64,000 nucleotides of DNA from Arthrobacter_B sp038069765 (GTDB taxonomy: Bacteria > Actinomycetota > Actinomycetes > Actinomycetales > Micrococcaceae), in NCBI RefSeq assembly GCF_038069765.1, contig NZ_JBBPFS010000001.1, positions 248,001-312,000 of the forward strand, in the 5' to 3' direction. Every line of letters starts with the position of its first letter. Within the stretch, counting starts at the first letter, position 1. The notes under the pieces were generated by a model, which was not told the DNA's origin, did no database searches, and worked only from the letters and a program-made list of their open reading frames with translations. The translations under genes and the position numbers were made by a program. Shown here one piece after another: positions 41,457-49,470 of the stretch.

Positions 41457-42506
41457 TCAGGGCATGTATTCGAGTTCGATTTTTTCTACCCACTGCGAGA
41501 TGTTGTCGCGGACGAATTCCCAGTCCATGTCCTGCGGGGGAATGGCGTCGTAGGCTGCGAGAACCTCCGGATCGGTCATTTCTATAGCCTTCTGATTGGC
41601 CGGAAGGCTCTTGAACTCAACTGCGAAAGCACCCTGAACATCGCCGCTGCCGAACCAGTTGATGAAGCGCTCAACTTCGGCCTGCTTGTCGGTGCCCTTG
41701 ATGATGCCGACCTGCTCCACAGCGTAGGGAACACCAATTTCGGGTTCCATGACGCCGGCCGAAACTCCGTACTGGGTTTCGCGGGCCGGAATGCCGCTGA
41801 TGGTCATTTGTCCCATGTCCACTGTGCCGGCTGCCATCCGGGCAAACAGGTCTTCGCCTTCGACAGCCTTTGAGCCGTTTTCAAAGTATCCGCGGACCTG
41901 TTCCCAGCCCTCATCGGATATGCCGAGGTCTCCGGACTCGTCGGCATACCGTGTCAGGATGCTGGCCATGATGATCTGCTGCGTGGCGCCGGCGAGGGTG
42001 CTGACCGACTCGTAGCGTCCCTTGTACTGTTCGTCGCTCCACAGGTCCGTCCAGTCGGAGGGCGACTCTGCCTCGGGGACGGCTGCTGTGTTGTACGCCA
42101 GGACAATGCCCTGCTGGACCAGCGGCCAGAAGGTCTCTCCGTCACCCAGGCTCTCGTCCACGTCGCCTGACCATTCTGGAGTGTAGGGCTCCAGGAGCTC
42201 CTCCGCCTTGATCTGTTCGAAGTACATGTTGTTCAGACCGAAAACGACGTCGGCAACCGGGTTGCCGCCTTCGGCGATGATGCGGTTCGTGAGGTCGGCA
42301 CCGCCGAGCCCCACAATCTCCAAGTCGAACCCGGCTTCGGCAGCCTGGGCCTCAAGCCATTCGCCCTTGCCGTCGGAATTGGAATTGGTATAAACCACCA
42401 GCGTGGCGCCTTCGGAGCCGCCTTCGTTGCTGGACGCGGTAGAGCTGCCGCAGCCGGTGAGCAGCAAAGCCGCTGCCAGTCCGGCGCCGATGAATTTGGT
42501 ACGCAC
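41457..42506 (-). CDS. ABC importer substrate-binding lipoprotein (Fe3+/aminoethylphosphonate type)
   Basis: 349 residues from GTG 42506. Signal peptide MRTKFIGAGLAAALLLTGCG-like (first residue GTG-encoded) with lipobox LLTGC and a Ser/Gly/Glu linker. The mature domain opens with ATLVVYTNSNSDGKGEWLEA and has VADVVFGLNNMYFEQIK, hallmarks of the iron(III)/phosphonate binding-protein group. Tyr-based iron ligands cannot be assigned with certainty, so the substrate stays open. The long frame to 42563 is not used: AGAGAGGA sits 9 bases before this GTG. First gene of the operon. Confidence 0.9.
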   Translation of the reverse strand: MRTKFIGAGLAAALLLTGCGSSTASSNEGGSEGATLVVYTNSNSDGKGEWLEAQAAEAGFDLEIVGLGGADLTNRIIAEGGNPVADVVFGLNNMYFEQIKAEELLEPYTPEWSGDVDESLGDGETFWPLVQQGIVLAYNTAAVPEAESPSDWTDLWSDEQYKGRYESVSTLAGATQQIIMASILTRYADESGDLGISDEGWEQVRGYFENGSKAVEGEDLFARMAAGTVDMGQMTISGIPARETQYGVSAGVMEPEIGVPYAVEQVGIIKGTDKQAEVERFINWFGSGDVQGAFAVEFKSLPANQKAIEMTDPEVLAAYDAIPPQDMDWEFVRDNISQWVEKIELEYMP

Positions 42507-42650
42507 GTCGCCGTGTCCTCTCTGTCCCCCCGGCGGAGCGCCGCGATGGCCTGAACCTATCACTGAGCGGGTTCGGCATAGATTCGGCGCGGCGAGTCGT
42601 GCAGGTAATTTCCGCTGCGCTCAATGACCGAGGGCGGGCCTTCCCGCCGC

Positions 42651-43877
42651 TTACCCCGCCGCCCGGGGATTCGTTTCCTCCTGAACTGCGGTTCGGGCTA
42701 ACCGGGCATCCTGAAGCGATGCCCGCAGCGGCGCATCCGCGGCTGCATCGGCAGCGGTCCAAGCCAGAGCCAGTGCTGCATCCATCACCGCGGCATCGGC
42801 CGCCGGGCCGGAGGTTTCCTCGGCGAAGGCTGCCGTGTGGGGCATTCCGCGGGCTCCGCGGACGGCGATGACGGGATGGATGGCAGGCATCACCTGCGAC
42901 ACGTTGCCCATGTCGGTCGATCCGCCTCCGCCTCCCGACGGCGGACGCACCAGCGTGCGGCCGGTTGCCCTCAGGTTTTGGTTCCACAGCCGGAGCAGTT
43001 CTTCATGTTGGCGTACGGGAAGGTAGGCGGGGGAGCGCTGGTCCACCGACCAGGTGCATCCGGTGGCCAAGGCGGCACCCTCGCAGGCAAGGAGAACCCG
43101 GTGCACGGCGTCGTTTTGCACGTGCACATCGTTGGCCCGGACTTCAAGGGACAGTTCCGCATGGTCCGGAATGACATTAATGGCGGACCCTCCCGCCGCA
43201 AGGAGCGCATTGATCCGGACGCCGTCGGGCAGCTGCTGGCGCAGCAGGCCGATGGCGACCTGCGCCACCGTTGCCGCGTTCAGGGCATTGACGCCGTCAG
43301 CGGGCGCAGCCGCAGCATGGGATGCCTTACCGGTGAAGGTCACGGTAAACCGGTTGCAGCCCTGGGACGACGTACCGCTGCAGTCGATATCCGTTCCCGG
43401 CGTGGGGTGTGCCATCAGGGCAATGTCGGCCTGCGCAAAGGCGCCGGCATCCAGGAGAAGGGCCTTGCCGCCGCCCTCTTCCTCGGCCGGCGTTCCCAGG
43501 ACAATGACGGTGAGGTCCAGGTCCGTTGCCGCCGCGGCGAGCGAGAGGGCGGCGCCGACGGCGGAGGCAGCGATGATGTTGTGCCCGCAGGCATGCCCAA
43601 TTTTCGGCAGGGCGTCATATTCGGCGCAGATCAGCACCCGAAATGACCCCGTGCCGTAGACGGCTTCCACAGCGGTGGGCAGGCCGTAGCAGCCAACAGT
43701 GGTTGCAAACCCTGCGTCCCACAGGGCAGCAGCCACCCGGGCAGCTGACCGGTGCTCCTCGAACGCCACCTCCGGATCTTCGTGCAGCTGTGCAGACAGC
43801 GCCAGAACAGCGGGCCGGTGCTTGGCCAGACGCGCCCGGATGGCAGCCTTCGCGGCGGCGGCCGTCGTCGTGCTCAT
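42651..43877 (-). CDS. M20-family metallopeptidase/amidohydrolase (AbgB-like)
   Basis: 408 residues. GHACGHNIIAASAVG carries the metal Cys and His of the M20D group; VLGTPAEEEGGGKALLLDAG has the catalytic Glu pair; MAHPTPGTD follows. The dimerisation domain sits at ~180-290 (SHAAAAPADGVNALNA). Relatives cleave N-acyl amino acids, indole-3-acetyl conjugates or p-aminobenzoyl-glutamate. Its ATG overlaps the stop of the truncated MFS gene (ATGA), so both once belonged to one operon. Confidence 0.9.
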   Translation of the reverse strand: MSTTTAAAAKAAIRARLAKHRPAVLALSAQLHEDPEVAFEEHRSAARVAAALWDAGFATTVGCYGLPTAVEAVYGTGSFRVLICAEYDALPKIGHACGHNIIAASAVGAALSLAAAATDLDLTVIVLGTPAEEEGGGKALLLDAGAFAQADIALMAHPTPGTDIDCSGTSSQGCNRFTVTFTGKASHAAAAPADGVNALNAATVAQVAIGLLRQQLPDGVRINALLAAGGSAINVIPDHAELSLEVRANDVHVQNDAVHRVLLACEGAALATGCTWSVDQRSPAYLPVRQHEELLRLWNQNLRATGRTLVRPPSGGGGGSTDMGNVSQVMPAIHPVIAVRGARGMPHTAAFAEETSGPAADAAVMDAALALAWTAADAAADAPLRASLQDARLARTAVQEETNPRAAG

Positions 43878-45104
43878 ACGGCGCGTTCCTCCTCTGCCGG
43901 CCGGGAGGATGCTGTCGCCGGACCAGCTGCTTGCGCAGGGGGCGCGACCGTTCCCGCATCATTCCGAAACCGCAGCGCCACCAGCGCCAGGGCCAGCGAC
44001 AGCGCCGCGCAGAGGCCCCAGACCACGAGATAGGAGGCATTGGCGGAAGCGGTGGTGCTTTCGCCGTCGATCTGGAGGGTGACCAGGAAGGCGGACATGA
44101 CCAGGGCAAACACCGCGCCGCCCACGGATCCGGCAGCCGTCCGTGACGTGTTGTAGAGCGCGGAGGCGACGGCGACGGAGTCCTCGGGTGACTTTCTCAC
44201 CACGATGGCAGGCAGGACGCCGAGAATCAGGCCGTTGCCGAAGGCGCCAACCAGCATTGCGGCGAGGAAGGGCATGGTGGCGGTGGCGAAGCCGATCATG
44301 GCCACATAGGAAACGATGGCGAGCAGCGATCCCAGGACCACCGTGGACTTGGCGGTGATGCGGGCGGCGATCCGGTCGCCGAGCGTTGCGCCGGCAAAGG
44401 TGGCCAGCGCGAGGACCAGGAACAGGAGGCCAACGCTGCCCGGGGACAGGCCAAGGCCGAAACCGTGGGTTTCCGGATCGGTGAGGATGAACAACGAGCC
44501 GGCGGTCTGCGAGCCGAACATCTGGGCGCCGAACAGGGCGGCCGCCAGGATGGGCAGGCCGATGCCTGACGTCGTGAGCACTTTGAGGTCGACGAGCGGA
44601 TACGTCACCTTGCGTTCAACCTGCAGCCACAGAGCCAGCAGCGCCAAACCGAGCACAATGGAGCCGATGGTCAGGCCCGAACCCCAGCCCCAGTTGCTGG
44701 CGTTCGCGATGCCCAGCAGGGCGGACAGCAGCCCGGTGGTGAGCAGGGCGGCGCCGGGCCAGTCCACGCTTCCGGCGCTGCGGGTGGTGGTTTCGGGCAC
44801 CAGCCAGGCGACGACGGGAATACAAAGGAACATGAAGACGGCCGGCACCAGCAGGACCACGGTCAGGTTATCGATCATGGCGAGCAGGATGCCGGAGACC
44901 ATGGCGCCGATGGCACCGCCCACGGTGAGCGCGCCGACCAGCTTGGCGATGCTGCGGCTGGCGGTTTCCGCGTTCCTGCTGCGGACAATGGCGAACTCCA
45001 GCGGCAGGAAGGCACCCAGCGGCGCCTGCAGCGCGCGTCCCAGCAGCAGCACGCCGAAGCTGGGCGCAAACGCGACAACCACCGAGCCCACGGCCACCAG
45101 GCAG
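43874..45104 (-). pseudogene. MFS transporter (DHA2-like), 5' end lost at a breakpoint
   Basis: About 410 codons of a drug/proton antiporter-like MFS protein with about 12 of an expected 14 helices: AVGSVVVAFAPSFGVLLLGR, GGAIGAMVSGILLAMI, VDWPGAALLTTGLLSALLGI and on to a Pro/Ala/Glu tail. Upstream of ~45104 the frame stays open but is antisense to folP sequence and has no membrane character; the first two helices with their start and promoter are missing. A start in the antisense part could still allow a product, but a functional transporter is unlikely. M20 follows with a 4-bp overlap. Confidence 0.8.
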
Positions 45105-45512
45105 GTTACGGAGTTCCTGTACCGGCGCACCGGATACGCGCAGGATTTGGGTGTGCCTCCGGAGAAGATCATCATCGATCCGGGCCACGACCTGAATAAG
45201 AACACGCTCCATTCCCTCGAGCTCACCCGCCGCCTCGCCGAGATCGCAGCCCTGGGTTATCCGGTGCTGGCAGCTGTGTCCAACAAGGATTTCATCGGTG
45301 AAACCCTCGATGCCCCCAAACAGGAGCGCGTTGAGGGGTCCCTTGCGGCGGGCGTTGCCAGCATCATGAACGGTGCCCGCATCCTCCGGATGCACAACGT
45401 GGCTGCCGCATCCAGAGCCATCAGGATGACCGAAGCCATCCTCGGGTGGCGGGATCCGGCATACCTCCGCCACAACATGGGCGACGCCAACGAGCCGGCC
45501 GTGCCGGCATGA
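45105..45512 (+). pseudogene. folP: Dihydropteroate synthase, C-terminal half only
   Basis: About 135 codons of FolP beginning at VTEFLYRRTGYAQDLGVPPE and continuing KIIIDPGHDLNKNTL, VLAAVSNKDFIG, ERVEGSLAAGVASIMNGARI and RMHNVAAASRAIRMTEAIL. This is the pABA/sulfonamide-side half; the N-terminal half with the pterin site is absent. Upstream the frame runs into the antisense of the MFS gene. The stop overlaps the start of the reductase gene at 45509, so the folP-reductase pair is original and only the 5' side was replaced. Confidence 0.88.
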
Positions 45513-46282
45513 CCACGCGCATTACCGCCGCCGGCTTCGACAGGGAGCTCAGCGACGAACAGCTCATGGCGGCATATGCCTGGGATGATTCCGCGGTGCC
45601 GACGCGCCGGCCGTTCTTCCGGTTCAACTTTGTGGCGTCCGCTGACGGTGCCGCGGCGCTTGACGGCCGCTCCGGCGGGCTCGGCGACGGGGCGGACCAC
45701 CGGGTGTTTGAGCTGCTCCGGCAGACCGCCGACGTCATCCTGGTTGGGGCGGGAACGGTGCGGGCCGAGGGCTACTCCGGGGAACTCCTGGCACCGGCCG
45801 GGCAGCTGTGGCGCGCCGGGCGCGGAATGACTTCCCACCCCGGGCTGGCGATTGTCTCCGGCTCACTGGATCTGGATCCTGACAGTGCGTTGTTCCGGGA
45901 AGCGCCCGTCCGCCCTCTGCTTTTGACAGTGGCCGCCGCCCCCGCGGAACGGCGGACGGCACTGGCGGGAGTCGCCGACGTCGTCGTGGCGGGGGAGCGG
46001 ACGGTGGAGCCGGAGCAGGCGGCGCGCGTGCTCGCCGGCCGCGGTTTTCACCGGGTCCTGTGCGAGGGCGGCCCGCAGCTTTTCGGGTCCTTCCAAGCCG
46101 CGGGCCTGGTGGATGAGCTGTGCCTGACCGTGAGTCCGCTGCTGACGGCCGGCACAGCGCCCCGGATTACAGCGGGAACGCCGGAGATTGCGCCGCACCG
46201 TCTGAACCTGGTGCACGTCCTTCGCGGCGGCGACACGTTGCTTCTGCGGTACGCCGATGGCGGGGCCGCCGGGCGTAACTAA
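45509..46282 (+). CDS. Pyrimidine reductase-family protein (RibD_C domain)
   Basis: 257 residues from ATG 45509. FRFNFVASADGAAALDGRSG is the strand with the catalytic-site Ser-x-Asp-Gly of RibD_C/DHFR-like reductases; ADVILVGAGTVRAEGYSG and VLCEGGPQLFGSF (nucleotide loop) follow. It lies behind folP, a linkage seen in Micrococcaceae, which suggests a pterin/folate-related reduction, but the substrate is unknown. With its upstream partner truncated and the native promoter probably lost, expression may have changed. Confidence 0.88.
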   Translation: MTTRITAAGFDRELSDEQLMAAYAWDDSAVPTRRPFFRFNFVASADGAAALDGRSGGLGDGADHRVFELLRQTADVILVGAGTVRAEGYSGELLAPAGQLWRAGRGMTSHPGLAIVSGSLDLDPDSALFREAPVRPLLLTVAAAPAERRTALAGVADVVVAGERTVEPEQAARVLAGRGFHRVLCEGGPQLFGSFQAAGLVDELCLTVSPLLTAGTAPRITAGTPEIAPHRLNLVHVLRGGDTLLLRYADGGAAGRN

Positions 46283-46845
46283 GCTTCGACGTCGTAAACC
46301 ATGGCCGGGTCCCGCGAGAGGATGCGGTCGCGCATTTGGACCTTGAGGACCTCCAAGCAGGCCAGCTCCACAGGAGTCTTGTCCGGCTTGGCCGTGAGCG
46401 CGATGAACTCGTCCGTAACGATGCCGTCGTTTCGGATTACGCAGGTGACTCGTGCTTCGCCGGCGCTGATCTCGAAGACGTAGCGGGCCAGGGTGTTGCC
46501 GCGCTCCGGCCGGGCGAGCTCAGGGATCACGGAGTAGCGGTCGCCGGTGACCGCACGGGTGACGAGTTCAAAGGCGTCACGGGCGCCGGGTCCTCCGAAC
46601 GGAGTGCGAACGCGGATTTCGCCGCGCTCAACACGGCCTCCCGGGATACGGGCAGCCAGTTCCGGCAGTGCACGCCCCAGTGCTGCAAAGGCGTGCGCAA
46701 CGCCGCCGGGAAAGCCCTGCCCGTGGTACTTCATGCAGTCGGCAAAGGTGAAGCTCAGCTGTACGCCGTCCTCCCAGACGGTGACCGCGCGGTCAGGGTT
46801 CGGAACCGGTGTCGGTTCGGGGCGGTTGGCTGCTGCGTTTGTCAT
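46279..46845 (-). CDS. Hypothetical protein with a faint FmdE-like N-terminal pattern
   Basis: 188 residues. CMKYHGQGFPGGVAHAFAAL resembles the Cys-x-x-x-His-Gly-x-x-x-Pro-Gly opening of FmdE-type proteins, and RVRTPFGGPGARDAFELVTR follows, but the full set of metal ligands is not obvious, so this is a weak resemblance. The remainder alternates strands and helices and is probably cytoplasmic. It is convergent with, and overlaps by 4 bp, the reductase at 45509. Confidence 0.6.
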   Translation of the reverse strand: MTNAAANRPEPTPVPNPDRAVTVWEDGVQLSFTFADCMKYHGQGFPGGVAHAFAALGRALPELAARIPGGRVERGEIRVRTPFGGPGARDAFELVTRAVTGDRYSVIPELARPERGNTLARYVFEISAGEARVTCVIRNDGIVTDEFIALTAKPDKTPVELACLEVLKVQMRDRILSRDPAMVYDVEA

Positions 46846-47165
46846 TCGGGCGTCTCGATTTCGGTGCTTTGGTTTTTGTTCGGGGCGGATCTGTCGGCGT
46901 CGGATGATGGCTGGCGCCGTCGTCGGTACGAGCTGGAGCGGCAGCCGCAGCAGGTCGATTCGGGCAGAAAAACCGTATCAGGCTCCGGAATACGTGACCT
47001 AAACGCCGGTATCCACAGCAGCCCCCTGACTCAGTTGCGGAGTCTCTGGCTCAGCCGCGGAGTCTCTGAGGTCGGATGGGCGGATGTTGAAGGTCCTACG
47101 GCAGCAGCAGCCGGCTTGACCCTGATGGCATTGACCCTGCGCTCGATGATTACTAGGTTCTGCCC
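46846..47165 (+). other. 320-bp intergenic region between divergent genes
   Basis: Contains an 18-bp near-repeat CTCAGYYGCGGAGTCTCTG-type (47030-47069, two copies). It must hold the promoters of the 46845 and 47166 genes, but no clear hexamers were identified. Confidence 0.5.
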
Positions 47166-47687
47166 ATGCCGCTGAATTCAGTTTCGACCGACAATGACGT
47201 CCTCGCCATCTCCTGGTCATTCCCCGTTCCGGTGGAGTCCGTCTGGGCCGGGTTTAAGGACCCGGAGGTCCTGTCCCGGTGGTTGGGCCGGCCCCTCGAA
47301 TGGGACATCACAGTGGGCGGAACCCTGGTCGTCGACCACGGCGAGGGGTGCACCTCCCGCAGCATCGTTACCGAGGCGGATTCGCAGCGCGGGCTGAGCA
47401 TGACCTGGGAATTTCCGGATGAGCCGGATTCCCGAATCACCGTCATGTTCGGCTCCGAAGGTGCGGGAACCGGCATGGACTTGGCCCACTACGATCTGGG
47501 CGACCTGATGAATTCCTATGCACCCGGCTGGATGACGCATCTGACGTATCTGGAGGCTGCTGTGAGCGGGGCGCCGCTGCCGTCGTCGCAGTTTTGGCCG
47601 CTGCACTCCACCTTTGAGACGCTTTACGGCGGTGCCGCCGAAGAGCCGGCTGTTCCGGCCGTCTCGCCGGCAGCGCACGCCCTGTAG
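47166..47687 (+). CDS. SRPBCC/AHSA1-family protein
   Basis: 173 residues. ISWSFPVPVESVWAGFKDPE, VLSRWLGRPLEWDITVGGTL and the late YAPGWMTHLTYLEAAV are the start, beta-grip centre and C-terminal helix of the AHSA1 (Aha1 C-terminal-like) fold, a hydrophobic ligand-binding barrel. Function unknown; members are often paired with ArsR regulators, none of which is adjacent here. Single gene. Confidence 0.85.
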   Translation: MPLNSVSTDNDVLAISWSFPVPVESVWAGFKDPEVLSRWLGRPLEWDITVGGTLVVDHGEGCTSRSIVTEADSQRGLSMTWEFPDEPDSRITVMFGSEGAGTGMDLAHYDLGDLMNSYAPGWMTHLTYLEAAVSGAPLPSSQFWPLHSTFETLYGGAAEEPAVPAVSPAAHAL

Positions 47688-47738
47688 CTGCATGTGCCCT
47701 GGCCGGTGCGGAGCTCTCCGGCCACGTCCGCCTGTCAG

Positions 47739-47921
47739 TCAGTGGGCCCGCTGTGCCAGCTGCAGGTTGCGAATCAGTTCCTCGCGGCTCTGCCCGATCA
47801 GACCCTTCAATGTCTCCGGCCCGCGGGAATTGGCGATGACGACGCCGTAACCAGACGCGATTGCGGCACGCGCCAGGGTGCTTCCCGCTTGCCCGGCGCC
47901 GAGAATACCGATGGTGGTCAT
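47739..47921 (-). pseudogene. Truncated NADP-binding F420-oxidoreductase-like gene
   Basis: 60 codons. MTTIGILGAGQAGSTLARAA, IASGYGVVIANSRGPETLKG is a textbook N-terminal Rossmann half of the NADP/F420-dependent oxidoreductase family (~200 residues), with AAGGAGGTG before the ATG. After GLIG the frame continues with QSREELIRNLQLAQRAH and stops, unrelated to the family. The rest of the gene is missing, so this is a deletion product joined to foreign or shifted sequence. Confidence 0.78.
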
Positions 47922-48134
47922 GAGCGCACCTCCTTGATCGTCCCGTGCAGGACGCCAGCCTACGTGTTTGGAAGCGGGTACGGGGCGCCCTACTCTCCCG
48001 TAGCCGCGGCTGGGGCGGGACACTGGTGGCGGCACGCGCCTGCGGGTCATAAACAATCACGTCCGGCCCAGCGGGCCCTTCACCTTGGGCCAGCCAGCCA
48101 GCCCTGGCAAGGACGGAAAGCGGAGGAGCGCATC

Positions 48135-48896
48135 GTGACACATGTACTGGTCACCGGGTCAACCGACGGCATCGGGCGGGCAACTGCCAAAAGGCTCCTG
48201 GAGCAGGGGCACGCCGTCGTTGTCCACGCCCGCACGCCGGCCCGGCTGAGCGCCGTTCAAGACCTGATTGAGCGAGGTGCCGGGGAGGTCGTCGGCGACC
48301 TGAGCCGTCTGCCCGAGGTTCGGGAGCTGGCGGAGCAGGCGAACAGACTGGGGCGGTTCGACGCCGTGATCCACAACGCCGGGACCATGAACGGCTCGTC
48401 CGTCCTTCCGGTCAACGTGGTGGCCCCGTATGTACTCACCGCCCAAATGGAGCGCCCGGGACGCCTGATCTACCTCAGCAGCGGCATGCACCACAGCGGG
48501 CGGCCCGATCTGACCGGCATTGACTGGAGCGGCAACCGGGCGGCGCGCTCCTACTCTGACTCGAAGCTGTTCGTGACAACGCTCATGGCCGCGGTGGCCA
48601 GGATGTGGCCGGACGTCTTGTCGCACGCCGTGGATCCGGGATGGGTGCCCACGAGGATGGGCGGTTCATCCGCACCCGATGACCTGAGTCTGGCCGACGT
48701 CACCCAGGCCTGGCTTGCCACGACTGACGATCCCGTTGCCTTGAAGAGCGGCCGGTACTGGTTTCACCGGCAACCCCGGGCTCCGCATCCCGCGGTGCAG
48801 GACGAGGCGTTTCAAGAGGAGCTGCTGGCGTCCCTCGCCGCATACACCGGCGTCGCGCCCGGATCCACACCCGGTCCCCCCGGCGCGAAAGGTTGA
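48135..48896 (+). CDS. Short-chain dehydrogenase/reductase
   Basis: 253 residues from GTG 48135 with GGAGGAGC upstream. Cofactor loop TGSTDGIGRATAKRLL (~8-23), VIHNAGTMNG (N-A-G motif), LIYLSSGMH (catalytic Ser) and RSYSDSKLFVTTLM (Tyr-X-X-X-Lys) form a complete classical SDR set, and HAVDPGWVPTRMGG follows. Likely NADPH-dependent from the basic residues after the first strand (HARTPARL). Substrate unknown. Confidence 0.9.
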   Translation: MTHVLVTGSTDGIGRATAKRLLEQGHAVVVHARTPARLSAVQDLIERGAGEVVGDLSRLPEVRELAEQANRLGRFDAVIHNAGTMNGSSVLPVNVVAPYVLTAQMERPGRLIYLSSGMHHSGRPDLTGIDWSGNRAARSYSDSKLFVTTLMAAVARMWPDVLSHAVDPGWVPTRMGGSSAPDDLSLADVTQAWLATTDDPVALKSGRYWFHRQPRAPHPAVQDEAFQEELLASLAAYTGVAPGSTPGPPGAKG

Positions 48897-49011
48897 GCAC
48901 CCCAGTTTTGGGCAGCGGATAGGTTATCCACAGTTCGGCGGTCCCCGTAGACCCCTGGCCGTTGGCTCTGTTGAATGAACGGCAGATGCGACGTCGTCCA
49001 AAGGGGCAGCC

Positions 49012-49470
49012 ATGAAATTCGACATGACCACGCGCGCAGACGATCCCTTACCGTCCGGGACCGTCGCCGTCGGAGCGATCGGTACGTTTGATGTCGACCC
49101 TGGCGCCGTGGCTGCCGTGCTGCTGGACGTTGATGCCGAAACTGCCGGCTACTCGCCTGCAGCTTCGGCGATGGTCCAGAACCTGGCAATGCTGGCGGAA
49201 GAATCCAAGTCCGTCGTTATTGCGGAAAAACTGGCCGTTTTCGGCGACAACATTGTGCACCGCGGGTTGGCCGACATCACCGGGCGCACCGGAAACGCCC
49301 TTACCGCCGTCGCCGAAGTGCTGGGTATCCTGTCCGCTGCAGACACTGAAATGAGTGACACCGCCCGCCACTGCGCTGCCCGTGCCGCGCAACGTGCAGC
49401 TGACGACGATCCCTATGCCCAGGGTGACAGCGAGCAGACGCACCGCAACCGGTCAGAACCGGTCCGGTGA
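49012..49470 (+). CDS. Small helical partner protein of toxin locus 2
   Basis: 152 residues, predicted helical after a ~20-residue polar N-terminus, with a charged Arg/Asp/Gln tail. The centre (AMVQNLAMLAEESKSVVIAE) and ALTAVAEVLGILSAADTEM resemble the partner at 29746 in place and pattern. Its stop overlaps the toxin gene start, so the two are translationally coupled. Likely a WXG-like export partner; the exact family is uncertain. Confidence 0.7.
   Translation: MKFDMTTRADDPLPSGTVAVGAIGTFDVDPGAVAAVLLDVDAETAGYSPAASAMVQNLAMLAEESKSVVIAEKLAVFGDNIVHRGLADITGRTGNALTAVAEVLGILSAADTEMSDTARHCAARAAQRAADDDPYAQGDSEQTHRNRSEPVR

Noticed and set aside
45105..45226. N-terminal 40 residues of the minus-strand MFS frame
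   Set aside because: They are the exact antisense of folP coding sequence, show no membrane helix and do not match MFS N-termini.
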